From Fidelibacterota bacterium (GTDB taxonomy: Bacteria; Fidelibacterota; Fidelibacteria; Fidelibacterales; Fidelibacteraceae): a stretch of DNA of 9,353 nucleotides. Positions within the stretch are counted from its first letter, which is position 1; each line of letters starts with the position of its first letter. Both the position numbers and the translations under genes were made by a program. The stretch is from NCBI GenBank assembly GCA_029931905.1, contig JAOZRH010000054.1, positions 1-9,353 of the forward strand, in the 5' to 3' direction. This document shows positions 1 through 6,583 of the stretch, one piece after another. The notes under the pieces were generated by a model, which saw only the letters and a program-made list of their open reading frames with translations, did not search any database and was not told where the DNA came from.

Positions 1-517
1 TTAAAAATACATTACAATTATTTACTCCAAAAACCTTTCTTATTCAAACTCTGTCTTGTCATTCTATTAATTTAGTATCTGTACTACCAATGTAAAGTCA
101 AAGAGCTCAATCGTTATCAGATATTAATGTTGAATACGGAACACTTGTATTAGATGAACTTGTTTGTTTATTACTAACACTATGTCTTATCGGGTCACTT
201 CAATCCAATCATAATATTTGAAAAAAATGAGTTGTTGTATTTGCAGTATTAATCAGTTCTATATCAACAAACTGTTCGTTAGTACTTGTTACTATTTTAT
301 AATAAAATTTCTGCTCCATTCTATTAAATCCATAACTTGAAGAAGGGTCTAATACATATCAAGCATCAAGAATAGCTTGCTCATTAACATTATTTTCAAC
401 AGTAGAACTCCATCAGATGAAAAATAAGTCTCAAGGATTACTTTCAACTACTGGTCAAGAAAATTTTCAAAATTCTCATACCCTATATACCGACTCGTTT
501 TTTTTACAAAGTGCCAT
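1..517 (-). CDS. Probable virion structural protein (partial, runs off left edge)
   Basis: The gene starts one base after the previous stop (TAA-T-ATG) and stays open for 172 codons to the window edge, so its C-terminus is missing. The start MALCKKNESVYRVGEFGKF is followed by alternating hydrophobic, beta-looking stretches (GDLFFIGW, KFYYKIVTS, QFVDIELINTANTTTHFFQIL) and a Ser/Asn/Thr-rich part. No membrane segment or enzyme motif is visible, and I do not recognise the family. About 12 of 15 glycines are TGA, so with the standard code almost nothing of it would be called. As the last visible gene of the structural operon it may be a tail, baseplate or fibre part; that is inference from position and composition only. 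Confidence 0.72.
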
Positions 518-518
518 A

Positions 519-989
519 TTAAAGATTGTTATATGTTAAATTTGTTCTATCATCCCAAGCTTCCTGACCATCAGTTTCACCTGTCGCCCATTTATATATC
601 TGTGTTGCTCTTTCATATCTTCTAATCCTCCACTTATCACTAGTTGTACTTTTAAATCATAAATAAACATTAACTGTATCTTCTAAATCACATCAATAAT
701 GTTTTACATATATTTCATCTCATCCTCCTCCTCCTCAACTAATATTCATCCAACTAGCCTCTTGAGTATAATCAGTAGCTATTAACATATAAATACCGTT
801 ATTCTCTCAATCATTAAAAACTGACACTCTCATTCCTAAATAAGTATAAACTCCAGAGTCGTTTGCTGTCCAAGTTGCTGGAAGTAATAAATCTGCTTTA
901 GTTTCCACTATTTCTCTTGCATCCAATGGAGCAGAAACCTGTGGCTCAAAGTTTGCCGAAAATGAAGCTATACCTTTATTTCTGCTCAT
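519..989 (-). CDS. Tail/fibre-associated protein with PLDAR N-terminus and shared module
   Basis: A 156-residue frame starting 12 bases after the previous stop, leader TTATTAATAATG. Its N-terminus has a pattern common at the start of phage fibre and appendage proteins: APLDAREIVETKADLL (20-35), a Trp, then YLGMRVSVFNDG (50-61) and IYMLI (66-70). A run of glycines around 84-88 is coded TGA plus four GGA plus TGA nearby (ISGGGGGDE). Residues 106-154 repeat the module of the protein at 1801-2070 (KWRIRR, YKWATG, EAWDDRTNLTYN). About 5 of 15 glycines are TGA; Gly61 of FNDG and the Gly in YLGF sit at expected turn positions. Likely a virion appendage part near the tail tip or fibre; the exact role is not shown by the sequence. 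Confidence 0.82.
528..674 (-). repeat. Duplicated WRI...AW..R..LTYN protein module, copy 2
   Basis: This stretch encodes residues 106-154 at the C-terminus of the 156-residue protein. It matches copy 1 (1810-1965) in landmarks and spacing, and like copy 1 it ends the protein within a few residues of LTYN. Here the module is joined to an extra N-terminal PLDAR domain of about 70 residues that copy 1 lacks. Confidence 0.65.
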
Positions 990-1001
990 TATTAATAATT
1001 A

Positions 1002-1796
1002 TTATTTGTAAAATCTTAATTGTCTAGAACCTATTTTAGCTCAACTATGAGTATATCTTCTATAGTTTACTGTATTCCCTTGCACTGTATGTGTTTCAGC
1101 TGTTTCTGTCCAATCATTCATTGAATTTGCTTTAGAACCTCCTAACCATTCCCAAGCTGAACTTACTGTATTGTAAAATTGTATTCATCAAATAACAGTC
1201 CACGAAGCTGGATAATCAAATTTTTGTTTATCTGTATCATCTTCTGCTACCATTGTTATAGGAAAATAACTTTGACTTTCAGCTCTTAATGTTTGCTTTG
1301 TCATTGTAGTTAAACTAACAGATGTTCCATATGTTGGTAATGTAAATGTGTAAGTTCAATTAGCCGTTGCTGTTCTTCATTCACTATCTAAACAAGTAAC
1401 TGTATACCTTTGTTCTGATGTAACTGTAAATGTATCTGTTTCACTTTCCCAAACTCCACCAGACGGTGTTGTTTTTTCTGCAAACATTATTCAACTTGTT
1501 GTTCATCTGTAATACTTTATATTTGTTAAAGTTCAAACTGGATTTTGCCCCATTGTAACTCTAGCTTTTATTACAGGATTAACTCTATCATCTCAAACTT
1601 CGTATAATCAAAAGTTATCATCTCAATCAATACTTATTGTAGGGTCTATACTTTGAAAATGCAGGTCTATCCATTCTTGTACAGAATTTCAAGAAACCAC
1701 TCCTGACGGTGTTTCATATTGTCAATTAAAAGAAACATCTTCTCCAGAGTCTTTTTTTCTTAATTTATTCAATAATGGGTCAAACATTCAAGCCAT
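1002..1796 (-). CDS. Probable tail or fibre structural protein with Ig-like stretch
   Basis: A 264-residue frame starting 4 bases after the previous stop; a second ATG three codons on is an alternative start (MAGMFDPLLNKL). Residues about 20-65 resemble phage particle or appendage proteins (SGVVSGNSVQEWIDLHF, then IDGDDNFGLYEVGDDRVNP). Residues about 75-155 look like an Ig-like or fibronectin-like beta sandwich with a YYRGTTSG turn and a YTVTCLDSEGRTATANGTYTF strand pair, the kind of domain often added to phage surface proteins. The end (GAKIGSRQLRFYK) is a basic strand. Fourteen of about 24 glycines are TGA, including a TGA-TGA pair (IGGI). I recognise no diagnostic family; a tail, baseplate or fibre part is inferred from composition and place. 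Confidence 0.78.
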
Positions 1797-1800
1797 AATA

Positions 1801-2070
1801 TTATATTAATTCTGTATTGTAAGTTAATCAAGTTCTTCCTGACCAAGCTGTATCTCCATTATTATCTCAAAAAGCCCAAGCTTTTGAGTAATCACTTTTT
1901 TTTATTCTTTGTATTCTCCATTTTGTTGTTCAAGGTAAAGTAAATCAACTATACCAATATGTTGCATCTGCATCGTCTGTACCAAAAGTATCTAACCAAT
2001 GATTTATATTAAGTCAATATTCAGATCCTGTAACTTTAATTGGCAATACATTTCTATTTGCATTATCCAT
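1801..2070 (-). CDS. Small Trp-rich virion protein carrying a shared C-terminal module
   Basis: An 89-residue frame starting 2 bases after the coiled-coil gene, with leader TAAATAATTATG. It is beta-looking and rich in aromatic residues (HWLD, ATYWYSGF, KWRIQRI, AWAFGD, TAWSGR). Its C-terminal half (36-87) closely resembles the end of the protein at 519-989: both have Y-x-GF, then KWRI-x-R, then AW-x-x-R-x-x-LTYN. This WxIxR...W..R..L.Y pattern recurs in small tail or fibre-associated proteins of many phages, so a tail, baseplate or fibre-adaptor role is likely but inferred. Five of nine glycines are TGA, including the Gly in YSGF whose partner in the other copy (YLGF) is also TGA. The next gene begins 4 bases after its stop. 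Confidence 0.78.
1810..1965 (-). repeat. Duplicated WRI...AW..R..LTYN protein module, copy 1
   Basis: This stretch encodes residues 36-87 of the 89-residue protein. It aligns by eye with the C-terminal module at 528-674: shared TT-KWRI-R, a middle AWA/KWA followed by TGA or ACA-GGT glycine, and AW-x-x-R-T-x-LTYN. Spacing between landmarks is nearly the same in both copies. The similarity is at protein level; the DNA has diverged. Confidence 0.65.
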
Positions 2071-2072
2071 AA

Positions 2073-3245
2073 TTATTTAGTTAAATTTTTTATTCTTTGA
2101 TTTTCAATATTATCTAATATTTTCTTGTTTTCTTCTTTTTTTATATTTAATTCAGATATAAGTTTATTTTGTATTTTATTAGATGTTATTATTCCTAATC
2201 TCTCTGCTTGTATTCATTTTAAAACTTCTTGATTATCTTTTAATATATTTTTAATATCTTTTTCTTTATCATCAATAGTTTTTAATATTGATTTATTTTT
2301 TAATAAAATATCTTTAGCTTTAATAACTTCTTTTTCATTTATTTCTTTTTGTAATTGTAATTCAGTATATTTTTTCTTAAATTCTCATTTTTCTTTTACA
2401 AAATCTTTATTATCTTGTAAAAATCATTTAATCTGTTCTTTAATCTCTTTTTCTTGTTTATTTAATAAAACTTTTTCTTGCTTAAGTTTAGATTTTTCTA
2501 TATTAATATGTTTAGCTTTTTCTCATAAGTCAAACTCTTTATCAATTAAATCTTGAATATTTTCAGCTGCTTTTTTATTTAATTCATCAGCTTCTTTTGT
2601 TAAATCTTTTTTCATTTTAACTATATCTTCACTTATTTTATTTCTCATTACTTTTATTTCTTTTTTACAAGATAAAACTGAAGCATTAGCTGATTTACTT
2701 TCTTGTAAAACTTTTGTTCTAATATCTTTTAATTCTACAAGTTTTTCTGATATTAATTCAATTTTCTTTTTAACTGAAACCAATTCAGCTTTTTTATCAT
2801 TAATCTGATTATTAAAATTTTCTAATTCTTTTTCTTTTAATAAAACTTCTTTTTCCCTTGCTTGTAAAACTTCAAGACTGTTCTCAAAATCTTTCTGATC
2901 ATCATATAGTTTTTCTTGTTCTTTTTTTAATAAAAGTTTATCTTTTTCTAATATACTTTTTCATTTTAAAAGTAAATCTCGTTCATATCAAATTTCAGCT
3001 AACATTTTTCATTCAGCCTCATTAACTTTTATAAATTCAATTTTGACCTGTTTTTGCAGTTCTACGAGTTTTTTTTCTTCTGATGATATATTTCATTGTA
3101 AATCTTTTAACTTCTTACTATCACACACTATATCTGCTCAAATCTTATCATAAACATCAGCTAATCATTTAATACTTTTTTTAAATTCTTTTTCTTCTCA
3201 TTTAAGAAATTTTATTGATTTTTCTAATTCTGTTAATTTAGACAT
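2073..3245 (-). CDS. Long coiled-coil protein of unknown function
   Basis: A 390-residue frame, one base after the previous stop (TAA-T-ATG) and 2 bases before the next start. Nearly the whole protein is Lys/Glu/Leu/Ile/Asn-rich with heptad-like spacing (for example VKKKIELISEKLVELKDI and KEADELNKKAAENIQDLI), so it should form long coiled coils. There is no signal peptide, membrane segment or recognisable catalytic motif. About 11 of its 12 glycines are TGA, roughly regularly spread, which would leave a standard gene caller with one 86-residue fragment. Tape measures are usually longer and follow the tail tube, so I do not call it one. It could be an inner head protein, a second scaffold, a neck component or a non-structural passenger. 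SMC/SbcC-like similarity in searches would probably reflect coiled coil only. The frame itself is certain; the function is unknown. Confidence 0.82.
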
Positions 3246-3246
3246 A

Positions 3247-3657
3247 TTATAAATTTTTAAGTAATTCTGCCAAGTTTTTATTTGTAGTTTCTTTTGTAAA
3301 ATCTTCATCTTCCACTTGTCCTTTTTTAATTAAGGCTTCTATAAGTTCTGTTTTATTCATCTTGCTTATCTTTTTTCAAAACTCTTTTATTTCTGGATGA
3401 ATATCATCGCTAGGTTCGTTTTTATCTGTTTCAGGCATAGATACATCACTTTTTTCTTTTAATGCTTCCTCTGCCCGTTTAAATGTACTACCTTTTGTGA
3501 TAATTGTTAAACAACTATCATTCTCAATAATTTTCTTTTGTTCTGCATTCACCATTATCATTTGTGCTGTTTCATCAAACTGAAATCAAGCTCTGTTTCT
3601 TCTACCTCAAGGATGATTAAGTTTTAACCGTACGACCATTTTTTGTAATTGTTCCAT
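3247..3657 (-). CDS. FluMu/HI1506-like head-neck protein with possible HeH-type C-terminus
   Basis: A 136-residue frame, the first after the capsid gene. The N-terminal part has the pattern of the FluMu N-terminal domain found in Haemophilus HI1506: an arginine-rich turn then RAGFQF (22-27), a short strand MIMVNAEQKKII (33-44) and NDSCLTII (46-53). HI1506 lies directly after the capsid gene HI1505 in FluMu, the same slot as here. Residues about 56-98 are a charged linker. The last 35 residues (MNKTELIEALIKKG, then NKNLAELLKNL) look like a small helix-extended-helix (HeH/Rho-N-like) motif often seen at the ends of phage head-tail proteins. TGA gives Gly17, Gly24 of RAG and Gly94; Gly24 is where the family has Gly. 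The leader is ATTACATTATG with no Shine-Dalgarno. Its exact role in the virion is not established; a head-completion or connector part is an inference from place. Confidence 0.72.
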
Positions 3658-3680
3658 AATGTAATGTTTAATTAATAGTA

Positions 3681-3692
3681 GTGTTTTTACAC
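3681..3692 (-). repeat. Small palindrome in the gap after the capsid gene
   Basis: The minus strand reads GTGTAAAAACAC: perfect 4-base arms around a 4-base A loop, 5 bases downstream of the larger GC-rich hairpin and 23 bases before the next start codon. It may stack with the large hairpin or be a weak operator, but a 4-base arm can arise by chance. Confidence 0.3.
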
Positions 3693-3697
3693 CTTAT

Positions 3698-3720
3698 ACA
3701 AGGGGTGCTTGCCCCCCTGT
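3698..3720 (-). other. GC-rich hairpin after the capsid gene
   Basis: In the minus-strand transcript an 8-base-pair stem forms between 3713-3720 (ACAGGGGG) and 3698-3705 (CCCCTTGT), closing a 7-base loop at 3706-3712. One pair is G-U in the minus transcript but would be an A-C mismatch in a plus transcript, so the structure favours minus-strand RNA. It stands out in a region of about 30% GC. There is no U-tract after it, so it is not a textbook intrinsic terminator. It could be a partial terminator or an RNA-processing or stability element that sets a high capsid-to-downstream ratio. Confidence 0.6.
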
Positions 3721-3733
3721 AAAGACTTAAAAA

Positions 3734-4630
3734 CTATCCAGTTAGTTTCATAGCATATCTCCAGTCTCCATAACCGAAAGCAAAACGAGCATCTACTCAA
3801 TAGTAAATCTTTTTTCTCATAAATACTTCTGGCGATGTAGCTTGGTCTAATGCAACAAACTGCATTGCTTTTCTATTTTGGAATATAAAAGGCTTAACTG
3901 CTCCTCCTAAATCCATAATATAGTATGAAGCACTTGCATCTGTACCTGTTAAATATGGATTAACGATAAGTTTTAATGCTCCTTTCATTACAGCTTTAGC
4001 TGGATCTGTTGAAACAGAAACATATGTAGGATCAAGAATTTCTTTCCCTTTCCATTCTAACACTGATGGCACCATAACGTGAGTTGGATTTATTCCACAT
4101 AGTTCTCAACTATCATCTTTATATCCTCTCATTGTTGTAATACCTGATTGAAGACTATTTGCACTAAAGGCTGCACCAGTAACAATATTTGATTGTACTC
4201 CTGATTTCCCTTCTTCGTGGTCTGTGTCAAAGAAGTCTTGCCCGTCATAACAAGCACCATTAGCTTCAATAGTAGCTACTGCAAACTTGTCATAAGATTT
4301 TTTAGCAACATTAGCCATTCCTTGTACTCTTACTTTGATTTGACCGTATTGATCATCTTCAATAGCATTAGTTGAAACAGCAATAGTAGCTTCATAATCT
4401 TTATTCTTTAAAGAAAATCAATTTTCGTTTAAAGCTTTAGGTGCTCTTTCGTCTAACCATTCTTGCATTTGAGGTGTTGTTCCTAACCAACCGTAGTCTT
4501 CACTAGATTTATTAGAAGCAATTTCAGTTGTAAATTCTGGGTAGAATGAAGCAACTCCGTCATATCCTTTCATAAAGGCTTTTTGTAAACCACTTGTTAG
4601 TAGTCTTGATATATCTGCTTTTGTTAGCAT
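3734..4630 (-). CDS. Major capsid protein, Mu gpT type
   Basis: A 298-residue protein, close to the 305 of Mu gpT, which forms the HK97-fold icosahedral shell. Family signatures run in order: YGWLGTTPQMQEW (46-58), LKNKDYEATIAV (74-85), AIEDDQYG (89-96), CYDGQDFFDTDHEEG (127-141), and near the end YGVDARFAFGYGDW (277-290). Only three codons are TGA: Gly71, Gly175 and Gly278. Gly278 is the one in YGVDAR, where the family has Gly, so Trp would not fit; Trp is written TGG at 48, 58 and in GDW. It starts 37 bases after the decoration gene with leader TTAAATTATG and ends in TAG, unlike most neighbours, which end in TAA. The low TGA share (about 3 of 26 glycines) is the lowest of the full-length genes and fits a very highly expressed protein. 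A GC-rich hairpin follows the stop. Confidence 0.95.
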
Positions 4631-4667
4631 AATTTAATTGTTTAAATGATAAAATAAAATAAAGCGA

Positions 4668-5129
4668 TTAAGCTCCGTTTGCAGCTACTACATCTTTTGT
4701 AATATCTACTCGTACAGAATTAGCTGAAATAAATTCAACTATTTTACCGATAGTCAATTGAGGTTGCCCTGTATCAGAAGTATTTGTTATTAAAGCATCG
4801 TCAGATACATTATTAATATAAACTTCATCTCATACATTAGCTTGTGTAACTGTATCATCAATAGTCATAATAAATGTACCAGTTCGTACTACTACAACTT
4901 CTTTATCACCAGCTGCACCAGCTGAATTATCCATAGTTTCTTGACATACTCATAAATAAGTATCTCCATTAGCTAAAGTATTTGTTGTTCAGTCATTTGT
5001 GAAAGCATATCCTGCTGCATTTAACAATACAGGTCATCCTTTATAAATAACTTCACTAGCAGCCATTTTATAAGCTACTATTATACCGTCTTTTCTTACG
5101 GCATCGTTTGCACTTGTTTTTGCACTCAT
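4668..5129 (-). CDS. Probable capsid decoration (cement) protein
   Basis: A 153-residue frame between the protease-scaffold and the major capsid gene, the usual site for a decoration or cement protein that binds the outer shell and stabilises it after DNA packing. The sequence has the look of small beta-rich capsid cement proteins (DUF2190-like): GGPVLLNAAGYA at 31-42, then an LGV turn, VVVVRTGTFIMTIDD, VGDEVYINN, and a closing IGKIVEF...VRVDI pair of strands. TGA encodes the second Gly of GGP, Gly in NDGT, in LGV and in VGDEV, each at a place where a turn glycine is expected. About 4 of 14 glycines are TGA. It starts 21 bases after the protease stop with leader TTAAATTATG. The family assignment is from pattern and context, not from a diagnostic motif; another small head protein remains possible. 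Confidence 0.7.
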
Positions 5130-5150
5130 AATTTAAGTTTTAAGGAATAA

Positions 5151-6317
5151 TTATTTTTTTGAAGCATCTAGTACTTCTTTTGCTTCTTCTTCCGAGTATT
5201 GCATTGTTTTCATAACAAAAGCAATTTCTTCTGGCTTATGGTCAGTTGAGTCTGCTCATACTGCACCAATTTCTTTAGCTGATACAGATTGTAATTTTTC
5301 TAATATTTCACAAAATTTTTCAACTTGGTCATCTTTTAATCACATTGCAAAATCAACGATTTCTTTTTGTGATTTTGGTAAAACAATTCCAACTGCATTA
5401 GTTTCAGAAAATGATAATCCATTAACTTTAGCTTCTAAATCAGTTCGTTTTTGTCTTTTGATTAATTCAGCAGACTGTTTTGCTAAACTTTTTAAAGTTT
5501 CTAATTCAGACATTTTAATAGTAACATCTTCATTAGCTTTAACTGTTTCAGCTTTTTTTTCTTCTTTAGAGGATTTTTTAGTTTCATCTTCTTTTTTAGA
5601 AGCTTCATCTTTAGTTTCCTCTTTAGTTTCAGGTTTTGCAAGAATTTCATCTTGTTTAGCCTGCACTTCATCTGTTTTATCTTCCTCTGGCAGTTCTCCA
5701 AAAGCAGATACAAGTGAAGCTCGTTCATCAGCATTCAATGTTTCTTGTTCAGAAAATTGTGCCAATAGCTCAAGGTATTTTTTCATACTTGTTGTGTTAA
5801 AGAATAAATATTGTTCGTGGGTAACTTGATCATCGTTGGCTGCTTTTTCCTCATTTGCCATTAAAGGACTCATAGCCTTAAAAAATGGACGGTTGGTAAA
5901 TGCACCTCCGACAAGTAAATTTTTGATTGTTTTCCCTGTTTCCTCATCTTTTTTTTCAAAAACAAGTTCAGGCGAGAAGTACTTATATGCACCCTCTGTA
6001 GCAAGGTCTGCTCATTTCTTTGTTAGCTCTATTGTTGCAAACAAAGCATCTTTTCCTTTTAATGTCAATTTTCTAAACCATCATAATGCCTTGTGCATTG
6101 ACTCGTGATTTTCATCTACTGCTAAATCTATTTTTCTTACATTCTCATCAAAATTCCGTTTAACATCTTCTAATGTTTTTTCATTAACTTCTACTTTACC
6201 ATATAATTGATGATCCCACTTTCAGGTTCTCATTATTTGTAATTCAATTTCATCTCCTGCTTTAAATTCCTTTTTTGAAAATTCAAGATTTGAAAATAAC
6301 CATATTGATTTATCCAT
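5151..6317 (-). CDS. Mu I-type prohead protease with C-terminal scaffold region
   Basis: A 388-residue frame. The first 150 residues match the Mu I protein family, the serine protease that matures the prohead: DENHES (68-73), ALGWFRKL (77-84), ALFATIELTKKG (91-102), YKYFSPE (111-117) and GGAFTNRPFF just before residue 148. His71 and Ser115 are the likely catalytic residues by family analogy. Gly79 of the conserved GW and Gly102 are TGA, strong support for the Gly reading. From about 150 on it changes: acidic, then a Lys/Glu repeat-like low-complexity stretch (about 5540-5660) and a helical end, as expected of a scaffold. In Mu the scaffold Z is translated separately from an in-frame internal start in I; Met149 (codon 5871-5873) or Met153 could do the same, with AAGG two bases before Met149. 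The leader TAAAATTATG lacks a Shine-Dalgarno sequence. Confidence 0.92.
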
Positions 6318-6321
6318 AATT

Positions 6322-6582
6322 TTATATTTTAAATGTTTGTCTATCATCACATTCAGAAATAACTTTTAATCGTTTTTCTATTATTTCTCGTTCGTTTAAA
6401 TAATAGTCTATCGCCTCATTCTTGTCAAACTGTTTCTTTTGTTTTCCTTCGACTACTTCGTTTTTATTCATATTCTTTAATATGTATTCCTTTCAAATTT
6501 CTAAAGCTCATAGAACGGCAATACTCATCTCTCACTCTATTCTAAAATCCATTTGTCATTCATCGCCTATTTCAAAACTCAT
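6322..6582 (-). CDS. Small unknown protein in the head operon
   Basis: An 86-residue frame starts one base after the portal-MuF stop (TAA-A-ATG) and ends 4 bases before the protease start, so it is almost certainly translated as part of the operon. Four glycines are TGA (in DEGQM, IEGEM, LGALEIGKE) and only two are GGN. The first half is mixed with a short hydrophobic stretch (MSIAVLGALEIG) too weak for a membrane segment; the second half is highly charged and likely helical (KNEAIDYYLNEREIIEKRL). I do not recognise a family. In Mu the gene between F and I is G (virion morphogenesis, about 156 residues), so it occupies that slot, but I see no sequence match. Without TGA recoding it would be cut into fragments, which is why a standard gene caller would miss it. 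Confidence 0.75.
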
Positions 6583-6583
6583 T

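Noticed and set aside
721..740. GGAGGAGGAGGA on the minus strand, a perfect Shine-Dalgarno-like sequence
   Set aside because: It codes a glycine run inside the protein at 519-989, and the ATGs just after it open only very short frames in other phases. No other start in the window uses such a site.
2073..3245. Coiled-coil protein as tail tape measure or SMC/SbcC ATPase
   Set aside because: No membrane segments, it is short and precedes any visible tail tube gene, and there are no Walker motifs; only coiled coil is visible.
3660..3700. A promoter upstream of the FluMu-like gene (TTGTAT with TATTAA 18 bases on)
   Set aside because: In DNA this A/T-rich such matches are expected by chance, and the genes are otherwise in one operon; there is not enough to call it.
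5501..5734. Minus-strand open frame of 77 codons rich in Lys and Leu
   Set aside because: It is an out-of-frame shadow of the Lys/Glu scaffold stretch of the protease gene, which has clear domain matches in its own frame.
5458..5829. Plus-strand open frame of 123 codons, with others at 5836-6108 and 6422-6616
   Set aside because: They lie antisense to the protease-scaffold, portal-MuF and small head genes; their Ser/Leu/Phe-rich translations mirror the Lys/Glu-rich sense strand, and no start signal or family pattern is visible.
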